From Mastigias papua (lineage: Eukaryota > Cnidaria > Scyphozoa > Rhizostomeae > Mastigiidae), in contig OZ025273.1 of the NCBI GenBank assembly GCA_964019165.1, positions 1,446,501-1,510,500 of the forward strand: 64,000 nucleotides of DNA, given 5' to 3'. The notes below the pieces were generated by a model that ran no database searches, had not been told where the DNA came from, and worked only from the letters and a program-made list of their open reading frames with translations. Made by a program: the position numbers and the translations under genes. Shown here piece after piece: positions 31,701-64,000 of the stretch; position 1 is the stretch's first letter, and every line of letters starts with the position of its first letter.

Positions 31701-33553
31701 ATCAAGATGTTTCCGCTTCTATTCCTCTGCCACACGAGGTTAGGTTTCTTTTCTGGTTATGTAGTCCCTTTCACCTTAGACCAAGAAAATGTACTATCAA
31801 GATGTTTCCGCTTCTATTCCTCTGCCACACGAGGTTAGGTTTCTTTTCTGGTTATGTAGTCCCTTTCACCTTAGACCAAGAAAATGTACTATCAAGATGT
31901 TTCCGCTTCTATTCCTCTGCCACACGAGGTTAGGTTTCTTTTCTGGTTATGTAGTCCCTTTCACCTTAGACCAAGAAAATGTACTATCAAGATGTCTCCG
32001 CTTATTTTGTTCTGCATTGCGAACAGTCTTGTCTGGATTTTAATGTTTTGTCGAGGGAATCTGTGTTTGGTATATGTCCATTGCATAAAAGTAATATCTG
32101 CAAGACCTTGCACTCATTGAGAAAGTAAATAAAGGGAAAATAATAATTATAGTTTTTCCCACTGGATTTATATGAACTGATTATTGTTCAAGGAGGAATG
32201 TGTCTTGTCAATCAAGTCAATCATTTGCGTACTGTTTATCTTTCAGTCGTTAACTTTGATGCCGTTTACTTCATAGTAAATTTCTGTTCTGCTAGTTGAG
32301 TTTATGATTTCAATTTATAGATTTTGTATCATTTTGCTTGCTTTGCAAAACTTAATATTTATATTATTTCATTCGTCATATCCTCATTGTGTTCTTTTTT
32401 GTCCTGCAGATCACTGCAGTCGAATGCAGGCCCTACTCCTCCGTTTCCGACAACTCAGATCAAAAGCCCCGTATCTGGTAAGATCCAATTTTCTATTAGG
32501 AAATATCCATGTTTTGTTGTTGTTTGTTTTGCTGATAAGAGTTACTTACATACAACAAACAAAGATGTTACAGAGACATTAACCGTGAGTGTTAGAGGGA
32601 CCAGGGGCCGCAAGGTTTTATTCGGCACCGCTGCCTCGGCCATTTTGAAGGTATATCTGAGAACACCTTTTCTGAATTTGCTCTTTTGAATTTCTAGGCA
32701 TTGAAGGTATTCCATTTACGATCAATCCAAAATTCAAGTTGGATACAAAGATTCATGATGTAAGTTTGACACAAGGATACAAAAACTACTCTCCTCACAT
32801 GAAATGAATAGTGTCTATCATACCACTACAGGATAAAGTAGACGCATTTGTTATCATTCAACTGTTTTCATCCGATATTTATCAAAAGTATGAACTCTCT
32901 ATGGCAAAGCGAACTGTCTATTGATCGAAAGGTGATGGAGTAATGATCCGAAATTTTATGCTCTGATGAGACTGATACTGAGAACCACTTCTTTCTTAAT
33001 TCTGAGCTATTTTTCCACTTTGCAAAATTGCAAAAACCTATATACAAATTCTTTTTGTGTAGACAAATTCATTGCGCAGTCTGACTGACTGACTACCCGT
33101 AGGATTTTGCTCCAGCTCCTAAATCGAATAGCAAGTGAATCGAGTAATTTCTCGTTTTAGCCAATCATGTCTTCTATTCCGATCCTAACAGTTGATGACA
33201 TCAACAGAAAGGTTTGTTTCTTTTGGGTAAATTTTTTGTTCAATATTACGGTGTTATTCTCTTTTGGGTTGAAGTTTCAGCAATCCATTAGTTGTTTGCT
33301 ACACGAATTGTTTGTTATAAGCATAACGGCTATAAGCATAATTAGAGTAAAATTGGAGAAAAATTCAGCATAATGCTACTCTATAGTTTATTACATAGCG
33401 AATTTTAGATGACATGAATAGATGATGTTCCATCCAGATTTATTGAGTTTCTGCACATTTTCAACACTCTATTAATGAATAAATGAAAATATGACACTGC
33501 AGATTGATGAAGAAAATTTAAATAATAACTTAACAAGATTTATCCTGGACTAG
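25718..33553 (+). CDS. MVB12: MVB12, ESCRT-I subunit (MABP + UMA)
   Basis: Subunit of ESCRT-I, which sorts ubiquitinated membrane cargo into multivesicular bodies. Exons: 25718-25804, 26667-26853, 27540-27675, 28968-29099, 32410-32477, 32698-32759, 33161-33211, 33503-33553; all phases join, about 257 aa (human paralogues about 273-319). The MABP domain covers about residues 5-160: DPITNVFIITS (human MVB12B DPITGVGVVAS), GYDADLYESSW (human GVDADLWKDG), RYLGYEKD, VVTDVLIIKDDEPVPNGF, then LCIKREARQTATKGVSDFCL. A Pro/Thr linker follows. The UMA box begins EGIPFTINPKF (human DGVPFMISEKF) and continues PILTVDDINRK. The start could instead be ATG 25646. The last exon is the least certain and lacks the usual EYxYxF end. 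One- versus two-paralogue status cannot be judged here. Confidence 0.88.
27055..27163. repeat. tRNA-like palindrome
   Basis: 38-bp arms (AACTGACCTGAACATGATTC... and its near reverse complement) enclose TTTGATCAGTGGTAGAACAT, a box-A-like block. GTGTTCAAATCC in the right arm is box-B-like. The T stem pairs poorly and the anticodon loop is short, so it is not a functional tRNA. Probably a SINE-derived foldback in an MVB12 intron. Confidence 0.6.
28550..28815 (-). repeat. tRNA-derived SINE fragment
   Basis: On the minus strand, CAGTTCTGTTGATAAAGC (box-A-like, about 28781-28798) and GAGTTCGATTCC (box B, 28741-28752) are spaced as in a tRNA, followed by a non-tRNA tail. Intronic in MVB12. Confidence 0.6.
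29435..31997. repeat. 95-bp tandem array (~27 units) in MVB12 intron 4
   Basis: Exact 95-bp period from 29509 to 31979 (26 full units) with a partial unit on each side. Unit landmarks: GTACTATCAAGATGTTTCCG, CTCTGCCACACGAGGTTAGG and CCCTTTCACCTTAGACCAAG. The first three units differ from the rest (AAAAAAAT, CGTTTC) and the last diverges at its end; the core is almost identical. An ATTTCTC variant occurs at about 30010 and again at about 31150, exactly 12 units apart. Overlapping 79-aa frames are by-products of 95 not being a multiple of three; each stops at GGTTAG. Confidence 0.97.
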
Positions 33554-35085
33554 AATTTGAGCTGATTGACGATTAGAAGCATTTAGAACATATACTTTAT
33601 GATATATCAAATATAAATTTAGGCATAGGAATAAGTATAATTTTAGGGTATAATGTCAAAAACAGGTAAGCGTAACTACTGCAAGGCTGAACCCCAAGAG
33701 CTATGTTTATTGAAAAAAATCAATGTATTTTTCATCACTCCATCTTTAACAACTACTTTTGTTCAACAGTTTCAGTATGATTTTACCCTGGAACAAGAAT
33801 TCATTCAAAGAGCTTGAGTTTTGGTCTTATCAAGAATTCGATTTGGTTTTGCTCTCAAGATTATGAACGACTGTAGTATGTAGAAAGGGTTGAGTACGCA
33901 CAGAAATGTCTACTATGCTTTGTATGTCTTCTATAGAACTTAGATCATAATTAGAAAAATGTATATTTATACAGTATATTGTTATGTATCGCCATTTTAG
34001 ACATACTTTTCTCTAATTAAAATGCCGGTATGCAGTCTTTGCTCCTCCGCAGCGATTTGCTGTAAGAAGGTTATTTCTATACTTATCAACATTTTGGAAT
34101 CGTTTTTGTCTATACCAGGTTTTAAGTAAAAGATACACAAAGGTGAGATAACAGCAATGTGGAGGTGCCGTGTGTGAAGTAGCGTTGTCGTACCAAGATT
34201 CGCCCCTTGCTTGATTGACTCTCAAACCTTTTATACAGTGTTTTTGTATCAACTATTGACTTGTTCCGGGTTTCAATAATCAAACGCTGATAGCAGCAAA
34301 AATTGACATTGAATATGATACCTCAACTCTTTATCAAGTAATTATTAAACTGTGTTTGCACATTTGGAGTTTCGATTTGGACATTTCTGCCAGGCCACGT
34401 TTCTGTTAAATTAAATGATAGAAAACTTTTTGCAAATACAAATAAAAGGAAGCTTTTCACGGATGTGATGTATAGATAAAAAGAACACGTAATGGAATGT
34501 TTGAAGTAAATCTACATATCTAGGTAAAATAAATCATTGTTGATCTAATGTTGAATTGTTGACTGAAAATGATTGAATATTGCGCATCATTTGTTAATAT
34601 CTTGTGCTCAATTTTCTTAGCACTACGCTGCAAATAGCTAATTTCATTGGAAAAAAGCCTGTGGTTATAACTTTGAAGATTATGTGAGAATTATGAGATG
34701 AAGATTCCACATTGTTGCTAATCAACTTATGTGCAAAGTGTAGAAGCTGAGGCCTACATGGAGAAATGGCTTTGATTTATAGGACTTTGGTTCATTATTA
34801 TTGTGGGGGATATTTTGCTACAGCCTATTTGCATGATAATCAAATTGCATTGAGAAAAGCAATATAATGATATCAAATCCCACGATAGACTCTTATAACT
34901 ATATAAGCTGTATGGAGATTGGTAAGGGCCTCCTTAGACACTATTACATCTCACAACCACTGACAAACTATATTAAAGCTAGCATTTGCTGCTAGACTAC
35001 TGACATAAGACTCGTAGGTAGCTGAGCCGAATGGGGGGGGGGGAGAGGGAGGGAGGTTAGGAATGAAGTTTGTAGTGCCAGCAGT
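33554..35085. other. Intergenic, nothing recognised
   Basis: AT-rich sequence after MVB12. I see no conserved frame. A short G-rich tract (11 G) lies at about 35033 and a GTGTGCGT simple repeat at about 35100. Confidence 0.5.
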
Positions 35086-35188
35086 CGTAAAGTGGAAAAG
35101 TGTGTGTGCGTGTTCGTGTGCGTGTTCGTGTGCGTGTGCGTGTGTAATTATTTTAATTCCTTAATTCCATTAAAAACATTAGCTAAGA

Positions 35189-35336
<148 letters not shown>

Positions 35337-35339
35337 GTA

Positions 35340-35467
35340 TAGACCCTCAAGAAAAAATTCCAACTCGTAAAACGTTTCGGCACAAGCCTTCATCAGTTAT
35401 CAACTGATAACTGATGAAGGCTTGTGTCGAAACGTTTTACGAGTTGGAATTTTTTCTTGAGGGTCTA
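35340..35467. repeat. 62-bp-arm palindrome with hammerhead-like core
   Basis: Arms 35340-35401 and 35406-35467 are almost perfect reverse complements around a 4-base centre. The right arm contains CTGATGA (35411), GGC/GTC hairpin, GAAACGTT, with CAAC-TGA-TAA upstream able to pair with TTA-CGA-GTTG downstream as stem I. One extra A sits between CTGATGA and stem II, which departs from the canonical hammerhead. Confidence 0.8.
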
Positions 35468-35889
35468 TTTATGTCTTTAAAAATTTCTTTTTGATTGGAG
35501 CAATTTGAGTATATGTATATATTTACAAGGCTAGCTAATCTAAATCCAATAGTACTACATAAAATAAATAGGACTGCATTTTCTATAAATTGCAAAAATT
35601 ACATTTTCAAACCAACAGGCGCTATGTTTTGACTTTTGTTTTATTACAGACAGGCAGACACTGACAAGTGATACATACTGACTTAACTAAGACAACTTTC
35701 CTAACATTTGTTTTGTTCGTTTCTTCGTTTGTTTTGTTTTAATGCGTTATGTTGAATTAGCCTCGTTTAGGAACACTGGGGCAGATAGGAATAATGGCAG
35801 CTATAGAAACACGCTTGTAGGAGATATCGTACTCTGTTATAACAAGCACTGCATCAACAAGAGCGTCTGTCCTAATTTTTTATAAGTCT

Positions 35890-36465
35890 CTTAAAATTTT
35901 TTAAATTTTCTGCTGATTTCAGCTCGTTTAGCATGCTATTCCAAATCTGGGGCTCAATAGACATCAGGCTATTGCACCCAAAGATGTTTGATTAGGCCTT
36001 ACATGGCCTAAGTCATTTGGATTTCGTAAAAATATAATACGAGGTCCGTAATTTAAAAATGTTCTGCATAAATGGTGGGTTTAATTTTTTGACTGCTCAG
36101 AATATTTCAATGCAAAGGGCTCTTTGGCGAGAGATGAGCATCGTGCATTTGCCTGACTTCGAAACAAATTCAAAAGAGCACGTTCAACAACAGCGTGGAA
36201 TTTTTCTCGGGGTTGGCAATCATTTCCTTTTGCTCCAACCATGATAAAGCAACTCATGCTTCTTTTTCCAGAATATCCACAAGATTGGGCATAGTTTTAC
36301 AGGAATAAGCAGGTGTATTGTCATGTGCATAATTATAGAACGTTGCCTGTATTTTGAAAGGAAATAAATCATTTATGTAAAAGTTAAAAAGGATTGGTCT
36401 CAGTACAGAACCTTGGGGTACACCAGATATAACAAAAGAGTAGAGGGTCTTGGGGCTAAGTTCCT
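35890..36465 (-). pseudogene. LINE reverse transcriptase remnant, internally deleted
   Basis: The minus strand reads YSFVISGVPQGSVLRPILF and YINDLFPF, then a catalytic box YAHD in place of YADD, then NLVDILEKEA and a stop. It continues with VALSWLEQKEMIANPEKFHA and, after a deletion, the 3' block NPNDLGHVRPNQTSLG. This is the palm domain of a non-LTR reverse transcriptase. The changed YADD, stops and deletion make it inactive. Confidence 0.8.
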
Positions 36466-36469
36466 AGGA

Positions 36470-37490
36470 AACATTTTAGAACCACTCCCTTTTGGTGTTA
36501 AGGAAACGCCCTTTGTAAAGATAAGGATGCGTCTCAATGATAGATAGAAGCGACAGATAAAAACCAAAAATGTGAATGAGAGAATTGGGTTCTACTAGAA
36601 TCAGATTGGTGAACATATATGCTAAGCACTGGTGTAGCCTGCCCTGCATAAGTGGAGGGTGTAAGCAATAGGCTACCGAAAGATACCTTTACAAACTTGG
36701 TGATTTACCGAAAGGGCCTAATTCTAATGTTGCTATTTGTTTAGACATTCAGATCTCTGAACTATGAATTGCGGGACAAATTTACACTTATTTATATTCC
36801 TTTATCAAGCAATTTATTGCTTGTTGCCCCTCCCCCTACCTTTTATTTGGCAGTGCCGTGCCTGTAAACAAGCAGTTCAAGCGAATTACAATGAAGAAGC
36901 CATGGGGCAATAGCTATGACACCATAGAGATATACCTATTTGAAGATCTTTCTTTGAATGACAGCATGTTTTCGACGGAAAATTAGTGCTGACGTCATAA
37001 TTATGTAAGTTGTCCCTAAATTCAACTTCATTTAATTTCCTTGTTTTAAGTGCTTGTCTCTTTGATTTATAGCTATGTCCTCTTTTGTTGTTAAGCTACC
37101 TTAAAACGACTATTTGGCACATCGCGAAATACAATCTTAGCGAATTGCTGGGGGGACACTGCCCTCCCTGTCCCCTGTCTATGGGCCTGTGATCATTTCT
37201 CGTTCTTTCGTTTTTATGAATGCTGGTATAATCTGTTGGATTGGCGCAGCTCGCTCTGATGTTGCTTTGACTAGAGAATCAAGACCACAATGGCTACTTT
37301 GAGAGGTTGTAAAGAGCGGTTTAACACTGTATCTTTTGACATCATTTTCAATATGGTAGCTTCTCAAATTTTATTTTAAGTTACTGGTAGTATCGCATTA
37401 AAAATACAACTGTGTTAAGTGTCTATCACAGACCTCTCATTGAGACCAGGTCACACATTCTGTTGTTATATCTGAGAAGCCCACCATCAT
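36470..37490. other. Intergenic, nothing recognised
   Basis: No conserved frame or structure supported. The GGGGGGACACTGCCCTCCCT stretch near 37150 looks transposon-like, but no partner end is seen. Confidence 0.4.
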
Positions 37491-39130
37491 CAGGGGCGGA
37501 TCCAGCCTAAAATCTGACTGAGTTCCAAATACTTGGAGGGGTGGGGTCAAAGTGTGCTAGGAAAAGTTTAAGACCACGCCCTTTTATACAGCAAGCAACC
37601 GCCCATTTAGTCAAAATTGCTGATAAACATTAAGCAGAAACCTAATGGCTTCCTGTCCCCATAATGCTAAGATGTGTACTATTTTCTCAAGGTAGAGGTA
37701 TTATGGGGTGCTACCCATTTATTGCTACAGGGTTTTGAACAAATACAAAATTGCATAAACAGTCAAAGTTAAGGCCTTAAAAGCACTTGGAAATCAATTG
37801 ACATACTGAATATATACATAGAATAGATAATGAAGCAGAAATTATTATATCACAACTGTGGAAATCATATAGATTGCTGGAAAATTATTGTTTTCCATTT
37901 TGTAGGCAATCATTCATATGGTGGCAAAGTTTACTTTAGATACAGGTTTCCCTAGATGATCTGTAATGTTCTATAGGAGAATGAAAATTCTTTCCCAACT
38001 GGTGGTTATATAACTTCTCTCCTATGGATATAGTTTTTCTAAAATGGTTATCTATTCTGTAATACACCCTTTGATAAGTCTCTAAGTCTGGAGGATTATG
38101 TTGATGGCATGAGTATATGTGGTCCCAGAAACGGGCGTGACAGGGTATTGAAAGGTGCCAGTGCTTGGAAAAATTCCTTAATTTGAAAATTTCCCAGTCA
38201 CCATAATGATAATAATGAAGTAAAAATTGTTCATAAGGGCATGCTGTTCGATGCAGAAGTGTCCTGTGTGAGCAAACGATAGATAAAAGCAACAGCACTG
38301 GCTTTAATTGATAGGCCTAAAAGTAATGTGCATCCAAATACACTTCTGAGACTAGGTCCACACTCAGATGCCTGGCCTTTTGCTCATGCACACTCGAAAT
38401 CTCATCGATAAAGGCCATACTCAACTCTGCAGACTGGTCCATAGCAAAGCTCTACGTGACATCTCGATCTCGATGGCTGAATGGCAAGCCCAAAAGCCCA
38501 GCCTGCCTTTGAAATAACCAAACTTTCCTTATGTTATTTCTTCGTTTCCATGAAACCCATCAGGAACCCTGTCTATGATTCTTGATGGAAGCAGGTACAG
38601 TTGGTAAACGTGCACTAAAGGTCGCCATATTAAAATTCACTTGTGAATTGAAACAGGATGTGCCTAAGCAAAGATTACTTCCAAACAATGGTAGACCAAT
38701 CAGCGAATTCTTACCTACTGACTTATTGTTTCTAATAGATTTCATTTCCGAGTTCCACCATTGTGTCTGACTAGGTTCCATCCGAGTTCCAAATCGAAAA
38801 TCTATTGTCTATTTCTGATCATTTCCGATGCCCAAGGATTTTATTTCCGAGTTCTGTGAGTTCCCAAGGATTGTCCACCGCAGATACAAATCATGACAGT
38901 GCTCCGCATAGCTATTAATATTTTTCAAAATGTAAGGCGAGAGAACCGGGAGAGAGAAACAATAGTGTTTTTCACTGTCATTGAATTAAATCATGTAACT
39001 TGTTGGAAACTTCATTGTAACCCATAATATATCTAGCTAACTTTGACTTGAATGTAATGAAATATCATTTTATTTTGCAAAATCTGACTGAGTTCTGGGC
39101 AGCAGGGAACTCGGTCTGGATCCGCCACTG
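37491..39130. mobile_element. hAT-like non-autonomous DNA element (1.64 kb)
   Basis: The left end CAGGGGCGGATCCAG and right end CTGGATCCGCCACTG are inverted repeats with one mismatch, of the CAG...CTG type found in hAT elements. ATCAT flanks both sides; a standard 8-bp duplication is not evident. Inside I see no transposase, only repeated words such as TTTCCGAGTTCC. It sits 250 bp upstream of the next gene's start codon. Confidence 0.6.
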
Positions 39131-39380
39131 ATCATGAGCAATGCATAAGAAGTTTTATCCGAAAATGCAGGGTGAACACCACATGTTCACATCAGTGATG
39201 TGCATAGCATACTACTGAAGCATATTCTTGGTCTGCGAGGGAGCGCAAACTGTTCTGCTATGCGCATGTGTTGAGAATAACGAAAGAGACCTCAATAAGC
39301 GAGCTCTGTCATGTGTTCAGCAGATAAATGCTGACTAATTAATTTGAAAGAGGAAGGCGAACAGAGGCTAGCAAAGAAAT

Positions 39381-60727
<21,347 letters not shown>

Positions 60728-63670
60728 CTTATGTTATTTGCTGGCACGCGTGAGTAAATTGTTGAACCTTTAGCACGACATACTGTAATATTTTTAGAAT
60801 TATTTAGAAACTTTGTTTAGTCATGAGCATTTCTTTTGTCGCTGTTTTACCTTTCATCCCTTGAATATTTTGTGTTTTTTGACGTCACGTTGTCCCGCTC
60901 GCTCCTACACGCTTACCTCGACGCAAAATGCAATGAAATTGCCTGTAAGTCATTTCTGCCTCGTAGTAGATAATCCCCTGTCCTTGTAGGTTTTGACCTA
61001 GTCATGTGATTGTATTTCTTTCTTAATTTGAATTTGAGAATCTATATTTCTATCCAATTAAAGTACTTATGCCTGCTAAGTAAAAATATCAGTTTTTCCA
61101 ATGCTCCTCTTGGCATTTGTTCTAAGCCGAGGATCCAGGTGACTGATAGGCTTCACTGTTTTTAGGTCCTATGATGCTGTGAAGGAGCTCTATTTTGTGA
61201 TATGTTGACTCTTGATTGGTGGTATTGAGCACATAGTAAGCCACAAACAGTGTTGTATTCTCATAGCATTGAACCTTCGTGTAGAACCTATGTCAATTCC
61301 TACAGTTATCTCACCAGTTCGTCCTCTTATTTATAAGATCAAAAAGTATTCCATAATATTTAAAATTTATTTAAAATATATGGTCAACCAACGAATCATG
61401 ATAGATCAGTCAATCTTGATGGGACTTTGTAATTACTCGACCTAATTGGGCTTGGATATACTGATTTTCTTTTCTTGGTCTGTTAGAAAGGATTTTATAC
61501 TGAGTGAACTATTGAGTGATCAGACCATTTCATGGTACGTCTGGACGGAATCCGTATGAAACATTGCTTGGGATACCATTATTATTAATAGCATAGAGTT
61601 TCTTATGCAATTTGCAACGCGCTCAAGGGATTCTTGGATTAATGTAGTGTTAAGTATAGTGTAGCACTGGTATTTGTTGACGTGGAGAATAACTTCTTTA
61701 GCTGACTTACAAATGATGAAAAGAATGCCTGTATGTTAAAAATCTTCTAATTGGACAATATCGGTAATAGACTGTGATCTGGATATTTTTGGACAGCTTT
61801 TGGGGTTATTTCGATCTTATTTCCATGTTGATATCTATAGAGATTTATTATTTCACTTGCATGCTTATATTTTTATTAAATTGATTACATTTGAAAAATA
61901 GAATAATAGTCTATGATCAATCATATTGGTCCGGAAGTTAATGCGGTTTACTTTTTGCGCCTCTACAGGGTTGTAGTAGACTTCTATTATGAGTCAGGGA
62001 CACGTGTTGGTTATGACCCACTGCTCCCTTTCAGTCTGTCTCTTTCAATTCCCTTGCGATAACTCTTCTTCTTTTCTCCCTTTCCTTTTCTCTTTTTATT
62101 GGAAATAATGCAAACTTCAACATATTGTGTCATTTCTGTGCAATGAGACAAAGGAAAATATGAAGTTCCGTGTATGTGGTTGTTTTTTCTTGCTTCTTGG
62201 AAATAATTTGATGTATAGTTGACGTATCTGTACGTATCCCTTCTTTGGTAACAGAACTCACACATGAATAGGCAGGTCAGCTTTTCAACTCATCTTCATG
62301 TAGCCTAGAGTTGGTTTCTTTCATGTTCTTTCCTTTTGGCTAGAACCTCATCTTTTTTCTTCATTTGTCATATGTGAGTTCCTTGAAATCTTTTGGATCC
62401 CAGACAGCCCCTAGATTTCCTCTCTTTATGTCTTCATAATTTACTGTCCCATTGTTCTTAAGACTTCTTATATTCTATGTTTCATACTCTTTTAATTGTT
62501 AACATTTTGATATTGATTATCAATATTTGAATAGAATATTTAACAATTTCATATTAAAGGAAATGTGTGTGCGCTCACAAGTATGCATTCACAATGTTGC
62601 AGGTTCTTTAACACCTAAAAAAGGATTGAATGCGAATTAACTTTTGAGAGCAGGCCCTTTAACAAATATGTAAAGACTATATAATATAATATGCTCCATT
62701 CGTATATTGACCTTTAATTATCTATAGCATCCTCGCAGTACATGTGCTTTCTATATAAAAGTTTTTACCCGGTACTGAAACTCTGTGAGCTTTTTCACGA
62801 TTTCATTTCTTAAACTGTCATAAGACTTTTTTTTGCAAGAATACTCTTTGTGTAACACTGCAGTGTTAGGCCTTGGTCAAACGTGACGAACTGTATCCGA
62901 ACATTCACTTCTCATGTCCGATAATTTGTTCGTTACGTTTGGCCACCTTATGACGCACATTTCAAAGAATTTTTGCCATTGAAAGGCGCCAATGCAGAAG
63001 CAAGCAGATAAAGCATGCAAAGCTTTGCTGGATTTGTGGAAAAGGTGATTACTGAAAATTATTGTTTCGTCATGAACGGAATTTCAGAGCATTCTTTGCT
63101 TCTTCCTGCAAAAGTATGAACCCCACTTAATTGCTTCTTTAACATGTTTATCAGTAAGTTGAGGACTTTTGAAGTTATGACAAATATTTACCCTCAGTCT
63201 CCAGGCTTGATAATAATTTTGATTTTAAGTTGTTGTCACGGACGGAGCAGACAACAGCTCATTTGTCGGATATGAGAGGCTTTTTAGAAATACTTGCGAA
63301 TGTTTACAGAAATATCAAATAACATAAACTTATCAATATATTTGAATAACACGACTACTTCATAAAATAATGATTTTTGCAAAAATTGTTGGAGAATATA
63401 GAGAAATTAACACTTTTCCTAACTTTAACTATATGTCACGGACGGAAGTTTTTTCCGCGTCCTTCTCTTAAAAGAATTCATCAACACCAGAGTACTAGTA
63501 GTACTGAAAGTCATTCAGAGAGATCCTCATCAGAATTCAGTATATTTTTTTGCAGATAATTGGATTGACTGAAGCATGGGGAATAGCCTTTGTAATTTGA
63601 TTTTAAATAAAAGTTCAATTTAGATGGACCGCCACGAACTGATTTGTAGCAATTTCAGTTTTGTCAAAAT
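60728..63670. other. Intergenic, almost empty
   Basis: About 2.9 kb downstream of the LolA-like gene without a supported gene. One short inverted repeat at 62874-62945 (GGTCAAACGTGACGAAC against GGCCAAACGTAACGAAC) looks like a mini-foldback. GTCACGGACGGA occurs twice (63235, 63436). Confidence 0.5.
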
Positions 63671-63673
63671 TTC

Positions 63674-63917
63674 CTACTTTAGTATCAGTGACGTGATCTG
63701 CATTATCAGCAAATTTTTTGCATTGTTGATAATGTCTTTGGAGGTAGACACATCTTGATATACATTTCTTTTTACAACCTCTCCTATTCCATCATGATGG
63801 CCCTTGAAATTATGTACTTCACCATATTCCCAGAATATTTCCCAGTCATTAGGCAAAAGCCTCAATGATCGGAAAGTAAATCTCGATCTGAACTATGCAG
63901 AGGAGCCATCACTCCAA
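63674..63917 (-). pseudogene. Second transposase relic, related family
   Basis: The minus strand reads WSDGSSA, a TAG stop, FRSRFTFRSLRLLPNDWEIF, then GEVHNFKGHHDGIGEVVKR. The SDG...HDGIGxxxKR layout parallels SDGCAGQYKN...HGKGPSDGIGGTIKR in the 52.9-55.3 kb transposase. The stop replaces the expected Gln. Boundaries lie outside what can be read here. Confidence 0.6.
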
Positions 63918-64000
63918 AGGAAAGCAGTATGAAGGTTTGGTAGTTGCTCCTCATACTATGTTCAATAATTTGGCATTGGATTTGAAACTATGTTACGTTC

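Noticed and set aside
29435..31997. CRISPR-like array
   Set aside because: Contiguous 95-bp units without spacers in a eukaryotic intron; a tandem satellite.
29509..32120. Twenty-six overlapping 79-aa open frames
   Set aside because: They are frame-shifted readings of the same 95-bp intronic repeat unit; each ends at GGTTAG and there is no independent coding evidence.

Overview
This is an AT-rich animal (metazoan) genomic window. Intron-split genes with GT-AG junctions, an FG-nucleoporin, an ESCRT-I subunit, a PAN/EGF/fibrinogen-type lectin and decayed non-LTR, Penelope-like and DNA transposons all point to an invertebrate. The lectin layout and retroelement types fit a cnidarian best, but this is an inference and not a species call. 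All five genes I support lie on the + strand.

Layout. (1) 1-14984: the C-terminal half of NUP214, with 20 exons resolved by hand and all phases joining; about 1284 residues, from the coiled-coil region through the FG-repeat tail to the stop. (2) About 15.6-20.66 kb: a secreted PAN/apple + EGF-like + fibrinogen-C-terminal protein. (3) 21989-23047: an intronless 352-aa GH16-like ORF. (4) About 25.7-33.55 kb: MVB12 (ESCRT-I; MABP domain plus UMA box), about 257 aa in 8 exons. Its fourth intron carries a nearly perfect 95-bp tandem array of about 27 units. (5) 39381-60727: a 10-exon gene for a 634-aa type I membrane protein with LolA-like ectodomain modules, an SEA-like membrane-proximal region and one transmembrane helix. 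Its sixth intron hosts a 4.6-kb DNA transposon with terminal inverted repeats of about 0.7 kb and a transposase broken by a stop and a frameshift.

The rest is mostly repeats: (AT)n microsatellites, foldback/MITE elements (11.9, 39.8 and 46.3 kb), a hAT-like element (37.5-39.1 kb), LINE 3' remnants (21.5, 36, 51.4 kb), tRNA-like SINE pieces (27.1, 28.8 kb), a dispersed (ATC)n-linked repeat in three copies, and Penelope-like (PLE) 3' ends.

The most interesting signal is at 49.1-50.3 kb. Two PLE 3' ends face away from each other as a palindrome of about 0.9 kb. Each carries a complete minimal type I hammerhead ribozyme with a self-complementary stem III, and a third hammerhead of different sequence lies 240 bp away. 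Related but non-canonical hammerhead-like motifs occur at 1.4, 35.4 and 40.7 kb. The host genes are not obviously functionally linked: nuclear pore transport, extracellular recognition, endosomal sorting and a surface protein.
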